Source: Helopsaltes ochotensis
Lineage: Eukaryota; Chordata; Aves; Passeriformes; Locustellidae
Assembly (NCBI GenBank): GCA_013400155.1
Contig: VXBM01000561.1
Location: 298,565-362,564 of the forward strand
Length of the DNA stretch: 64,000 nucleotides
Direction of reading: 5' to 3'
Each line of letters begins with the position of its first letter. Position 1 is the first letter of the stretch. The position numbers were made by a program, and so were the translations under genes. The notes below the pieces were generated by a model, which did not search any database, was not told where the DNA came from, and saw only the letters and a list, made by a program, of their open reading frames with translations. Below are positions 29,901 to 39,909 of this stretch, piece by piece.

Positions 29901-32900
29901 CCACTAGCAAGGTCCCAAATCTGCACCAAAATAGGTATTTTTAGGTAGACAGGAAAAAGCTACACAGTGAGTCTGGGTAAACAGCCCCGATCTAACTGAT
30001 CCTGCTGCAATGCAAGTTAAAAATAGAGTCACATAAACACTTGCTCTCCAGGCACTACCATGTAATAAATGAAATCTCAAGAAAAGAACTAGTGCTACTC
30101 CACAAATCCTTTATGACAAACTAGTAAAAGAAAAAATGTTCTGCAGTTCAGTATTCCATGAACAGTAAACAAGAAACTGTTTCCAAGGGCTGGAAACATT
30201 TTTAAATAAAAAGGGTACAAAAACCCCTCACCCCCTGCAAACTCTATCAGTAATTTCTTCCAACCTCTTACCTTTATGGTTCTGTCAGCAGAGCCAGTAA
30301 CAAACCACTGATTTCCTGGTTCTACCGCAATACATCTCACCCAGCCCAGGTGACCACTAATAACCTTCAGGAAGAACAAAAAAATTGTCTAGATCAGAAA
30401 TAATACAATATCTTTTGATGTAATTTTCCTTCTCCAACACTGAAAATTGCTAGTATTTACCAAGAAAAGCCACATGTGAAATCAGATCTGAAGACAGCTT
30501 GACTTCTACTTCAGTTAAACAAAGGGAAAATTAGAAACTTACATACACCAGACTTGGGGAAGCTGCAATATGTAAAGATCCTGTTCCTAGCAGCAATTTT
30601 TTTACATCCTTTTAGAGTCCATAACACCATGGCTCAACACTTAAAGCTTTGCAGAGAAAGACTGTGTTTGAGCACACATTCATTATGCTGCTGTATGGTG
30701 CTTACACAAAGAACAATTATAAAGATATTGGCTATTAAATCACATTTCTATATGATAACTTCTTAAAGCACACCATCACCTTCCTTTCCCCAAAACAGGA
30801 GTAATACGAGAGTTGGACATTTTCCAATAACAGAATAATGGAGACTGATCACACAAGAAATACTCTGCCAATACATGCTTTGCTTTCAGCAGCCTGTTTT
30901 TTTAAATTCTCCGGACACCTAAAATCAAACCCCATAATTGGTTTCACTGGATGTCATGCTTCATGTACTGTCATAACTGTCATACAGCTGATTTCAAAAG
31001 ATTTGAAACACAACAAAGCTTCTTAGGCAGAAATACTTTGGCAAGCTGAGGTGGCCTTTTCTGATCACATGAGACCACAGACACAAGATTTGAAGGTAAA
31101 TGTCTAGATTTCTTCCTAATACACAAATAGAAACGAGGTTTTCTGGGAAGAAATCTAAGAACTAATTCATTTGACCTATTTTGAGTTCATATCTTTCACA
31201 AACAACTTCAAACCAAGCTCAGGAAAACCATTTGAAATGTAGATCTAAGGCAACAGATAGATGAAATCCACATTTGGTGTTCCAGCTATGATTTCATTTC
31301 CAACCTGTCTGAACAACCTTTTGCCCTCTTGAGCAAGGATTTTGACCTTCACTAAAAAAAACTTCACTAAAACTCTTTCTATGTAGAAATACAATAACTG
31401 TATTTATACAGTTATTGTATTAAATAATGTTGTATTGAGCAATAACCTTATTATTCCAATGACTTGAATTGTATTGACAGTATTTCTCTGAAAAGAAAGT
31501 GCTCCTAACAAGGAGGCTGGTTTTAATTTTTCATCTGTTTTCATCATTCAATTTTTCATGGGTTTATTTTGGTGCCATTTCTTTCAAATGGAATTTATCC
31601 TAATTTTTATAGCAAACACATTCAAATAGTGCTGTATTTAGAAAACCTATATATACTCCTTGGAGCCTAAGTGTTTTTCAAAAAATTGCTTGAAATGTTA
31701 CCATTTAGATTCCTGACTTATACAGCAAACCTTCCACCCAATTTATCAAAACACAGCTACGAGAGTAAAGAGACTGTGTGTATACAACTTAGTTGTGATC
31801 ACTTTTTGATCACTTGTTAAAATCATATTAGATTATATTTTTGTGAATGAGAACAAAAACTATGGTTTGAGGTCTTTCATAGAATATGTTTACTTTTATA
31901 TGCACGTTCATGTCATATAATTTCCAACTTACTCTGTACAGTTTCCAAGGTGGATGCCACTGAGGTTTGGGCATGGTTGGAGCCTTCTTTGGCATTAATG
32001 CAGAATTTTTGTTTCCACCAGCTTCCACCATAGCCTGTAAGTTAAAAGAAGGGTTACTCTTCTGGTCTGTAGCTTGTCTCTTTGCCCAAATCCTAGAATA
32101 TTCTCCTTCTGCCTCCTCAATACTGATTAAATTTAGTCAGTCAGTAGATCTCCACACAACACACACACGGATCCAGAAGCAGTCTGGTCAATACCATGTA
32201 CTGTTCACGTGAGATGTCCAACAGACTCACCACAGACATCCCAGGAGGTTGTGAACGCTCAGAAATTCCAGTATGCCTGTAAATGTCACCCACACCAGCA
32301 GCTGTCCGGTTTGCATCCAGCCTAGAGTGAGTCAAAATGATTCATGAATTGCAATCAACTTTCTCCTGCTAAGTGATAAAGCATCCAGGGCTGCACCCAG
32401 CTGAGTGTTGTACACCTCTCAGGATGGAGAGTCCACAATCTTTCTTGGCACCCTGTCCATGGCTTGACCATCCCAAGGTACAGATACCCACAAATCCTGA
32501 CATTTTTCTCTTCTAACTAAACAAAATTTCTCTTGGTCCAACTATGACCCACCACCTCTCACTCTCATGACAATTAAAACAAAAAGTGCACAGAAAAACA
32601 ACGTCCACACTAAAAGCAGTTTCTTTAACAATATCTGAATTACTGCAAGTAGCTCTTATCCCAGCTTCTGTGATTTGCCCTGAAATTCCCATAGATAACA
32701 GTGTCAATGAGGTAACACAGCAGTACCTGGACTGGGAAGCAGGAAGTGCTACAGCTAAGGACTGTGCTGCAGATTCAGTTGGCATCCTCTGCACCTTAGT
32801 ATCTGCTGTCAAAGCCACACCTTGAAAAAAAAAACAAACCACCACATCAGAAACAAACATAACTCCTTTAAACAGGAACTCAAAAGTGTATTACACAAAC

Positions 32901-35900
32901 ATATATATACATACATACCTGCAAACAAGGGCCTGACACACCTGTAATATTAACTCTCATCCTTCAGTAACATTTTCACACACAATTCTAGTCTACTGAA
33001 ATCTTTATTTTGGCACAAATCTTTTCTATCTTGATCTACTACATATGTAAATTTTGTTAAAGTAACGAACAGTACATATGCGAGTACAAAATTTCTAGAG
33101 TATAAAACAGTATGTCAGTGGAAACAAACAAAAAAAAGTCTAATTAGGAGCAGCATCCATCTTTATATCCAGCTACAACTGCTATGGAAATCCAAACATC
33201 ACAGAAATAAACACAATCTTGCAAAGCATTTGCTAACTTAGGCCCTTCAGTACAATTTATAATCCATCCCTATGTGGTGTTTGGCATCACACAGTGGTAC
33301 CAGAACTACAAAAGGTTTAGTCCTACTGAAGTGAAAATTTCAGGCTACATCTTCAGATTTTTAACCTTATCTCAAGAACAGCACATACTGTCTAAAAACA
33401 ATTTAAAACTCTTTGTGAACCATAGTTTTTATAGTTTTGGTGCAGACTGGTAAATTTAACTCATTGTTTTACTTCTTTTCCTAACCAAACTTCTGTCAGT
33501 TGACAACAAACTTAGTATTTGGGCAAAATATCTAGGTTAAAACAAGAAACAGGAAAGAAATCTGATTCTCAACCCTGATATAAATTATTCTATCAGAAGA
33601 ACACTGAACTTAAGGAAGCCACTGTGAGCAATTCTCATCCCCACAGTTACAAGCAACTCTGCCTGTTTTTTTAATGGTTGAGGGTCCACTGAACACTCAC
33701 ATCTTTTAAGTTATACATCAAGACAACAGATTTTCCACTATACTCATAATAAACACAATGAAAGATCAAGAGCTAAAACTAAGCTCTTACAAGAACAGAG
33801 CAGGATCAATCAGTAACAGTGGCAATTAGCAATGGCCAATGTAACAAGACAGAATCATAACCCTTACCAGCACAGGAAAAAGCAAATGACACTAAAATTA
33901 TTACACCCTCAACTCTCTTTGCCAGAGCAAGGTGGTTAACCTGCATCTTTCTGCTCTGATAATGAAAAGCAGGCAACATTCCCCTACTATTAAGTATGGA
34001 TTCACATCAAGAGGAAGCCTGCTCCTGCTAGGATGAAGGATAACTTGTTCATATAGAAACCCAAACAACCCACACAAACACTTGCAAAGTTTTACTTACC
34101 AGGCCCAGACGGGTATGGGTGTGTACCAGTTACCATATATTCAACCTCTTGTCCTAAAGAGCAAGAGAATGTTATATTAATAATTACATTCTATACTGCA
34201 CTGCAAACAATGCACTCAATCACCAAGTAGTGGAAAAGAGAGAAGATCATACACAGCAGAAGAAACTAGTAACCATCTCCAATATACTTAGAATTTCTCA
34301 TTTTCATTAATTTATTTTTTTCTGGTTATCTCCATTTTAGAAAACTCAATTGTAAAAAATAACTAACTTGAATGGTGAAGCTACCTATTATCAAGAGGAC
34401 TCAAGAGAAAAATCTTCATACTACCTTTGAAGCAGATATGGAAAAGGATTCAAATATACAAAGAGCATGGGTGTCTGAAATGTAATTAAGCTAGTAGGTT
34501 GCCTTTGCTATCAGAATTGAAAAAGGTTCCTTTCTTAAAAGATTTTTCATTCTCTCTCAGCATGTTTCACTTTCACAATCCTTCCAAATGAAGCACCTTG
34601 GGCAGAATCTCAGTATCAACTGAATACCAACTACCTTAACTAAAACGAGGCAGCATTTTTAGGAAAGAATTTTCATAAGGGATCTACCTTATACATCACA
34701 AAACATATAAACCGAAAAATCTCTACAGATTTGAAATAAAGTGTTTTCTGGTTTAAAAATCACACAGCTAACGGACTGTAAATATACTATGAAACAAAAC
34801 TAAAATAGCAAAAAAACCCACAAAAATACTAAAAGAAACAAAAGTCAACAAAAGAGCATGTCACCATGAACTTGCAAACGTAAGAAAGACATTACTCAAC
34901 TCTAACTCGTAAATACAACACACACTAACATTACCAATAATTACTCTTTTTACCAATTAATCACTATTAAAAAAACACACAGCATCCAGTAACTCCTTTG
35001 TTAAAACAAGCTTTCCCCTTTTTCTGAATCACTTACCTCCTGTGGACCCTAGCAAGAAAATACCAATCAAAAAAGGTGGTTTTGATTTCTGTATTTCTCT
35101 CCAGTGGATTAACACTGGACTGCATTCTGCAGATTTTACACCAGTGAGACTGTCACTAAAGAAAGGACAAATATACCGCTAAGGGCAAACTAACCTTGAT
35201 TTCCAGAATACTGTTTGTGTCCATAGGGATCCCCTGTGTTGGGGCCTCCTTTCTCCCTCAGGTTCTCTTTGAGAGTGGGCATGTGTAGCACTGAGCCATA
35301 CTCTGTGCGCAGCTTGACTGCCATTTTCACCTTGTGACTGTGGAAGAGTAAAGCAAAGTCCTCATTAAACCCCAGTTTCTGAACTGCTAGCAAGCTTTGA
35401 AATATTTTAGAGAGAATGTCATAAAACTTTACTACTCTAACATTCCTCTCCCCTCAAGATTACACTGCTAACGGTACTAAAACATCTGAATTTCTGACTT
35501 GGGTAGAGCAATCACTGACAGAGTTTAAAACTTCACTGAGTGCAGCAGCACTATCTTGGTTTGAAAGACAGGTGTCTGCTAGGGAGGGGCAGGGCTCCCT
35601 CGGAATGGAGAATTTGAATCCCCTTCCTCTAAATTATTATAATTTAGAAAATTAAAGGGGCTTTCAGGCAGAGGTACGGGGATAGGAATAACAGCTCTTT
35701 ACTAGTATGTATAACAAGGCAAACAAACAACTACTACAGGATTAATGACAAACAGAACCAGGAACCTTGAGGGGGCTTTGTTTCACAAAGCCCGGGGCAG
35801 TCTGATCTCGGTGCCCCTGCAGGACTCCGAGAGCACCAAGCTGGAACGGTGGGAAATCCCGGGCTGGTGGGTGGGATGTATCAGAAGCTCCATGGTGGTA

Positions 35901-38340
35901 GCTGGAACGGCAGGGATGTCCGGGCAGGGCAGGGATGTCCGGGCAGGGCAGGGATGTCTGGGCAGGGCAGGGATGTCCGGGCAGGGCAGGGATGTCCGGG
36001 CAGGGCAGGGATGTCCGGGCAGGGCAGGGAGGGGATACAGCATAGCAAAAAGCCTCAAAGCAGTGGCAAGGAAGCAGCGGTGGTGGGACAGCACCGGCCC
36101 AGCTCCATCAGGGCAGGAGGGGATGAGCTCAGAATTCCAGGGCACACGAGGAGGTGATGATAGATTTCTCAGGACAGGACTTGGGTGACAGTGAACTCCT
36201 CCTGCAGCAAGCAGCATCCTGACCATCCTCTCTCAGATGTGGAGAGCAAGAGAGCAAAGCTGCCCCCAGGCCTGTCCTTTACCTGCCCCAAACTCTCGGT
36301 ACCTCCTCCCCCCTGCCCCAAGAAACTCCCAGAGACAAAAGAAGTGTAGCCAGGAGCTACAACTCCTCTCCTTTCCCTCTGTTCTGCTTCACTACCTGTA
36401 AGTACCCAGTAGTTAGTTTCCTACCAATTTATGGGAAAAAATTCTAAGTAAAAAAGAAACAAATCTAACCTTCAACAAGCACTTACCTTTCTTCATCCAA
36501 TGGGATAGGCTTGGCATTATCAGCTACAAACATGTCATGGGTTCTCTTCAAAGACCTGAACACAAGTGTGTGCACAGAATGCTTTTGGACTTCCTAAAAT
36601 AAAGAGCATTTAAATAAGTTTGAATAAGCATTTAAGTAAGTTTAATGAAAAACTGAACACTGAAACATAAATAGAATCGAGTAGCAATTTCAAATCTCAG
36701 TTCTGTTATACGACATGCCACCATTGGGTTCACAGAAGACACTAATTTCTTTGAAACTAAAAAATTAAGTTATTATGTTAGTTATTTTACTTCTGTGTTT
36801 GTTCAAAACTATAATCTATTCCTTGAAAACTTAGAAGACTGTGAAAAGCAAGCCAAAAACGTTGATCAAACTTTCTGCACTGGTATCTACATGACACATC
36901 CATGAGTATAAAAGCTTTTATTCCACGTCCTTCCATGTCCTGTTTTTACATGTAGGCAATAAAGAAATCAATTCTGGAAAAAAACCCCACCAACCTGTAA
37001 ATTTTCCTTCACTACATCGTAATCACAGGCAATCATGAATTTCTGTGCCCAGTACCACTTCATGTTAACATGGCTAATTACTACTCAACAACAGCAGCTG
37101 TTGACACCATAACGGAGGTGTAGGTAACACCATGCCTCCTCAATAGGGAAGAAGCTTCTGCAAGTAATTTGTGATAGAAGCTTTTCTGTGAAAAAACAGC
37201 TCACAGTGTTGCATGGGGCAGCAGTCGTTGCACCTTCTTCTATAACCCTGACAGCCCCACATGCTTTCAGAAGTGCAGATTCTACAACCTGTAAAACCAG
37301 TGGCCTTCTTCACAGCTGTACTCCCAAGCCCTGACAAAAAAAGTTGAGGTTTTCCCTTACGGGCTAACAGAGTCAGTAGCTCTCTGGTGGTCAAACACCA
37401 CAGCATCACTTCCCCACAATCGCAGACTGTGCTGAGCTGGAAGTGGCTTACAAGGATCATCAAATCCAACTCCTGGCCCTGCACAAGACACCCCAAGAAT
37501 CACAACCCTGTGCCCAAGAGCATTGTCCAAATGTTCACTGAACTCTGTCAGCCTTGCTGCTGTGACCACTTCCCTGGAGAGCCCGTTCCAGCACCCAACC
37601 ACCCTCTGGGTAAAGGACCTTTTTCTAATATCCAACCTAAACGTCTCCTGACACAACCTCAAGCCGTTCACTAGAATCCTGTCATTCCTTGGTCATCGGA
37701 CAGATCAGATCAGTGCCTGCTCCTCTGCTTCCCCCTCGTGAGGAAGCTGTAAACTGAAATCAGGTTTCCCTTCACTCTCTTCTCCAGCCTGAACATGGCA
37801 AGTAACTTCATCCATTCCTCATAAGGTTTTCCCTCTAGACCAATCATCTCCGTATCCTTTGTATCTTTTCTGATACTGCGGTACCCAAAACACTACCCAG
37901 CACTCGAGATGAGGCCGCACCAGAGCAGAGCAGGACAACCCCCTTTCCTGACGGGCTGGCGATGCTTTGCCGGATGCCCCCCAGCACCAACTCCGCATTC
38001 GGCACAAGCCCGGCAAAGCAAACCCGCTGCTCACTCCCGCCCCAGACACGCACACTCCGCTGAGCCCGCACCCGCCGCGTCCCGCGGCCACCTCGCTGTC
38101 TCCGGGCCGAACCAGGCGGGGGATGCGCAGATGGGGGGCCGCCACACAGCGGCCATGTAATCGCTCCCCACAGCGGCCTTTACCACCCGGGACAGCGAGG
38201 GTGGCGGGTGCGGAGCGCCGCTTCTCGCGCCCGGCCCCGACCCCACTCGCCCCTCTGACGCGGCCCCCTCCCTGGTCTTGCCCGGGGCGCCCCAAGGGCG
38301 TGACAAAGTGGACAACTGCCCCGTCCCTCACCTCCGCCAT
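23871..38340 (-). CDS. PLRG1: PLRG1, pleiotropic regulator 1 (WD40 spliceosome protein), complete, 15 coding exons
   Basis: Core component of the Prp19 (NTC) complex; in the nucleus it takes part in spliceosome activation and catalysis. The joined exons give 516 aa, against 514 in human. The order is 38332-38340, 36487-36593, 35195-35337, 34100-34153, 32727-32820, 32231-32321, 31933-32034, 30272-30364, 29771-29920, 29561-29662, 28953-29055, 28279-28387, 26633-26772, 24927-25120 and 23871-23930. Exon lengths sum to 1,551 nt with matching phases, and all introns are GT-AG. The protein starts MAEEVQKHSVHTLVFRSLKR. Residues 1-200 form the flexible N-terminal part. Seven WD40 repeats fill about 201-495, with GH and WD signatures such as [24 protein letters not shown] and CWDLEYNK. 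The tail ends IIKRKRF. The gene lies divergent to FGB. No damage is seen. Intron 1 carries a CR1 fragment and intron 2 an LTR-like insert. Confidence 0.97.
24927..25120 (-). CDS. PLRG1: PLRG1 coding exon 14
   Basis: Codes for residues 433-497: the end of WD repeat 6 (TMHLWDWRTG) and WD repeat 7 (SRLLTAEADKTIKVYKEDD). Acceptor TTGTAG, donor GTATGT. It is the longest exon at 194 nt. Confidence 0.96.
26633..26772 (-). CDS. PLRG1: PLRG1 coding exon 13
   Basis: Codes for YTFASGSPDNIKQWKFPDG and the following GHNAIINTLAVNSDGVLVSG segment (WD repeats 5 and 6). Acceptor TTTCAG, donor GTAAAA. The His and Ala codons at its borders are split and join correctly to exons 12 and 14. Confidence 0.95.
28279..28387 (-). 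CDS. PLRG1: PLRG1 coding exon 12
   Basis: Codes for GSHDTTIRLWDLVAGKTR and TNHKKSVRAVVLHPRH (end of WD repeat 4, start of 5). Acceptor TTGTAG, donor GTAAGT. Confidence 0.95.
28953..29055 (-). CDS. PLRG1: PLRG1 coding exon 11
   Basis: Codes for [20 protein letters not shown] and TVKCQAAEPQIIT (end of WD repeat 3, start of 4). The Lys in TVKC replaces the Arg of the human protein. Acceptor TCATAG, donor GTATAG. Confidence 0.95.
29561..29662 (-). CDS. PLRG1: PLRG1 coding exon 10
   Basis: Codes for residues 282-315, VIRHYHGHLSAVYGLDLHP through CSRDSTAR (WD repeat 3). Acceptor ATCTAG, donor GTAAGT. Confidence 0.95.
29771..29920 (-). CDS. PLRG1: PLRG1 coding exon 9
   Basis: Codes for residues 232-281, [20 protein letters not shown] through KQVKCWDLEYNK (end of WD repeat 1, repeat 2). 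Acceptor GTGCAG, donor GTAAGC. Confidence 0.96.
30272..30364 (-). CDS. PLRG1: PLRG1 coding exon 8
   Basis: Codes for residues 201-231, [20 protein letters not shown] through GSADRTIK, the start of the WD40 propeller. Acceptor CTGAAG, an uncommon AAG form, donor GTAAGA. Confidence 0.95.
31388..31421. repeat. Perfect hairpin, 15-bp stem with 4-base loop
   Basis: AATACAATAACTGTA, loop TTTA, then the exact reverse complement of the left arm. It lies in PLRG1 intron 7. AT-rich; function unknown. Confidence 0.85.
31933..32034 (-). CDS. PLRG1: PLRG1 coding exon 7
   Basis: Codes for residues 167-200, AMVEAGGNKNSALMPKKAPT through PQWHPPWKLYR, the conserved linker before the propeller. Acceptor TTACAG, donor GTAAGT. 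Confidence 0.95.
32231..32321 (-). CDS. PLRG1: PLRG1 coding exon 6
   Basis: Codes for LDANRTAAGVGDIYRHTGIS and the PPGMSV end (residues 137-166), a poorly conserved part of the N-terminal region. Acceptor CTCTAG, donor GTGAGT directly after GTG. Confidence 0.9.
32385..32480 (-). mobile_element. Short CR1 LINE fragment in PLRG1 intron 5
   Basis: The plus strand here reads like the reverse complement of the avian CR1 3' region (GGATGGAGAGTCCACAATC, then a segment like CACCCTGTCCATGGCTTGACCA). It is much diverged and lacks the terminal octamer repeats. Recognised from memory of the CR1 consensus. Confidence 0.5.
32727..32820 (-). CDS. PLRG1: PLRG1 coding exon 5
   Basis: Codes for GVALTADTKVQRMPTESAAQ and SLAVALPASQSR (about residues 105-136). 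A long poly-T acceptor tract precedes CAAG; donor GTACTG. Confidence 0.93.
34100..34153 (-). CDS. PLRG1: PLRG1 coding exon 4 (54 nt)
   Basis: A short exon coding for GQEVEYMVTGTHPYPSGPG (about residues 87-105). Acceptor TCTTTAG, donor GTAAGT. Its split Gly codons join correctly at both ends. Confidence 0.93.
35195..35337 (-). CDS. PLRG1: PLRG1 coding exon 3
   Basis: Codes for SHKVKMAVKLRTEYGSVLHM through YGHKQYSGNQG (about residues 39-87). Acceptor TCCACAG, donor GTTAGT. Confidence 0.95.
35575..36405 (-). mobile_element. LTR-retrotransposon-like insert in PLRG1 intron 2
   Basis: The sequence beginning CTTGGTTTGAAAGACAGGTG, followed by an AATTATTATAATTT segment and a GAATAACAGCTCTTTACTAG segment, resembles solo LTRs of endogenous retrovirus-like elements common in songbird genomes. 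The right-hand end (AGCCAGGAGCTACAACTCC) fits the same family. Orientation is uncertain; minus is favoured because the reverse reading ends like an LTR terminus (TTTCAAACCAAGA). No retroviral coding sequence is present. It carries a 19-bp minisatellite and fills most of the 1.1 kb intron. Confidence 0.6.
35911..36030. repeat. Minisatellite, 19-bp unit, about six copies
   Basis: The unit CAGGGATGTCCGGGCAGGG repeats with exact 19-base period from 35,911, 35,930, 35,949 (one base changed), 35,968, 35,987 and 36,006, then decays. Because 19 is not a multiple of three, the array cycles through all frames and creates Gly/Arg/Gln-rich open frames on both strands that are not genes. Confidence 0.95.
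36487..36593 (-). CDS. PLRG1: PLRG1 coding exon 2
   Basis: Codes for residues 4-39, EVQKHSVHTLVFRSLKRTHD through AKPIPLDEE, the most conserved N-terminal segment. Acceptor ATTTTAG, donor GTAAGT. Confidence 0.95.
37415..37990 (-). mobile_element. CR1 LINE 3' fragment in PLRG1 intron 1
   Basis: About 575 bases match the reverse complement of the avian CR1 3' region: GGATCATCAAATCCAACTCC near the left (3') end, GACCACTTCCCTGGAGAGCC and CTTTTTCTAATATCCAACCT in the middle, and CTCGAGATGAGGCCGCACCA near the right. The minus-strand frame holds a decayed end of the CR1 polymerase reading frame (RLDIRKRSFTQRVV and NGLSREVV). The element is 5'-truncated, sense to PLRG1, and has lost clear terminal octamers. 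Confidence 0.9.
38332..38340 (-). CDS. PLRG1: PLRG1 coding exon 1 (ATG-GCG-GAG)
   Basis: The first coding exon holds only Met-Ala-Glu followed by a GTGAGG donor inside the CpG island. Joined to exon 2 it gives MAEEVQKHS, against MVEEVQKHS in human, which fixes the start codon. Confidence 0.9.
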
Positions 38341-38534
38341 GGCGCTGCCAAGCTCCCTCGGCCGGGGCCACTGCAGAACCACTTCCGGCGCCTTCCCGCG
38401 CCGCACCGGACGTGACGGAGAGAGAGGGGAAACGGGCGGAGAGGCTAAAATGGAGGCGTGGGGCTTATGGGACCCCCTCCGCTCGGTGCAGGGGGGTCGG
38501 GGGTTCGAGCCCCGCTGGCGCTGCCGGAGCAGGC

Positions 38535-38858
38535 GGTGCGAGACACTTCCTCAATGTGTACAAATATATAAAGGGGTGGTGACAAGAGAACGGAACCAGG
38601 CTTTGCCCGGTGGTGCCAAGCAATAGGACAAGAGGCAGTGGGCAGAAACTGATGCGCGGGAAATTCCACCTGAACAGGAGGAAGAACTTCTTTACTGTGC
38701 ACCGGCACAGGGTTCCCAGAGAGGGTGTGGAGTCTCCCTCACCGGAGACACTCAAGAAGCCCGCGGACACAACCCTGTGCCGCGTGCCCTGGCACGGCGC
38801 TGCTCGATCCGGCAGGTGGCACCCGATGTCCCGGGCGGTCCCTCCGGCCGAGCCGTGC
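38535..38858 (+). mobile_element. CR1 LINE 3' fragment on the plus strand, upstream of PLRG1
   Basis: Reads in sense like the avian CR1 3' end: CAATGTGTACAAATATATAA, GGACAAGAGGCAGTGGGCAG, AATTCCACCTGAACAGGAGG, AGAACTTCTTTACTGTG and GTGTGGAGTCTCC. The last 90 bases are GC-enriched and match more loosely; the end may lie in the gap. It starts about 195 bases upstream of the PLRG1 start codon, inside the CpG island. Confidence 0.8.
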
Positions 38859-38889
38859 CGCGGCCCCGTGCGGGCAGGGGCTGTCCCCG

Positions 38890-39029
38890 NNNNNNNNNNN
38901 NNNNNNNNNNNNNNNNNNNNNNNNNNNNNNNNNNNNNNNNNNNNNNNNNNNNNNNNNNNNNNNNNNNNNNNNNNNNNNNNNNNNNNNNNNNNNNNNNNNN
39001 NNNNNNNNNNNNNNNNNNNNNNNNNNNNN
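38890..39029. other. Assembly gap (140 N)
   Basis: A run of 140 undefined bases inside the GC-rich island next to the PLRG1 promoter; typical of sequence that is hard to read. Open frames crossing it are meaningless. Confidence 0.99.
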
Positions 39030-39754
39030 GGTGTGCGCCGCGCCAGAGCGCTCCCGGCCCGTGCGCCGCCTCCTCGGGCTGAGGGCTTGAGCCGCGCTGG
39101 GCTCGGAGCCCCTCTTGGTTCTGAAACTATCCGCCTCTGCAACTGCCTGGGGCCGTGCAGCTACGGCTCTCAAGTATTGCTTTCCTCGCGAGTTCTCAAG
39201 GGTAAAGCCACACAGTTTGGAACCGCGGTGATATTGGATGTTAGCCATTGATGTTGATCATTTGGGAAGAGTGTCTTTAATTTGGCTCCACAGGACCTCC
39301 TTTCGATGCAGAGTGAAGTGTGTAAACGAGCTGGCAACCCCTGCACTATACAGCAAAGTGTTGGTTGTGAAAGGGCAGAGGTTGTAATTCTCTTCCAAAT
39401 GTACCCTGGTACTCCACCTGATATTTCACGTCTATTCATGAGCAGAATAACCAAATGCATCTGTGCAAATTTCAAATAGGCACCTACTTTCTCCACATAT
39501 ATTCATCTGCTCTTAATTCCAGGAAGTCTTATTCTCCTGAGCAGTAGCTGGGATTTGGCAAGCTCATCTTTTGCAGCCACTCCATCAGGATGCTCTTCTT
39601 TACTACTAAACCAGCCACTCACTCTGTCTGCTTGCCTGCATGCCTGAGCTGTGAACAGTTTGTGAAACCATCTGAGCTAGAAGAAATTCAGTGCAACACA
39701 GTTGGTTCAAACCTGCTGTCTTTGTTAGCTACAGGGTAGCGTTAGCTTGGGATT

Positions 39755-39909
39755 ATTTCTGGCGCACAACTTGCCTGCTTGACAGAAATATCGTGTCTTT
39801 TCTGCAGCTGGTGGGTCACTTCTGGTGGTTACACTGGTGGTTTGTATTTAGTAATCTAGGATACAGTGATGGAAACATGCTTGAAATGGCTTTGAGCCCC
39901 AGCTGCCAT
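39755..39909. repeat. Direct duplication, copy 1 (155 bp)
   Basis: Starts ATTTCTGGCGCACAACTTGC and ends CCCCAGCTGCCAT. It matches 40,341-40,495 over the whole length without an indel visible, with roughly a dozen substitutions. Confidence 0.9.

Larger units (their letters stand above)
38000..39150. promoter_or_regulatory. PLRG1: CpG island, PLRG1 promoter region
   Basis: Very GC-rich, CpG-dense sequence surrounding PLRG1 exon 1, with no TATA box near the start, as usual for a housekeeping gene. A plus-strand CACTTCCGG (CCGGAAGTG on the gene strand), an ETS/GABP-type site, lies at about 38,380-38,388, some 40 bases upstream of the ATG. A CRE-like GTGACGG is at 38,412-38,418. The island continues past a 140-base gap; whether a plus-strand transcript also starts here is unknown. 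Confidence 0.7.

Noticed and set aside
35745..36226. 147-codon open frames on both strands with Gly/Arg/Gln-rich repeats
   Set aside because: Produced by the 19-bp minisatellite inside an LTR-like insert in PLRG1 intron 2; the repeat length is not a multiple of three, so all frames look alike and none resembles a protein.
37357..37671. 104-codon minus-strand frame with polymerase-like residues
   Set aside because: It is the decayed end of a CR1 LINE reading frame, not a host gene.
38440..38525. Possible tRNA gene
   Set aside because: Only a T-arm/B-box-like part is visible; no A box, D-arm, anticodon arm or acceptor stem could be paired.
37967..38626. 219-codon plus-strand open frame through the CpG island
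   Set aside because: GC-rich DNA lacks stop codons. The frame runs antisense over PLRG1 exon 1 and its promoter and through two CR1 pieces.
38465..39251. Several long open frames on both strands spanning the 140-base gap
   Set aside because: They depend on undefined bases being read through as X, and the rest is CR1 and CpG-island sequence.
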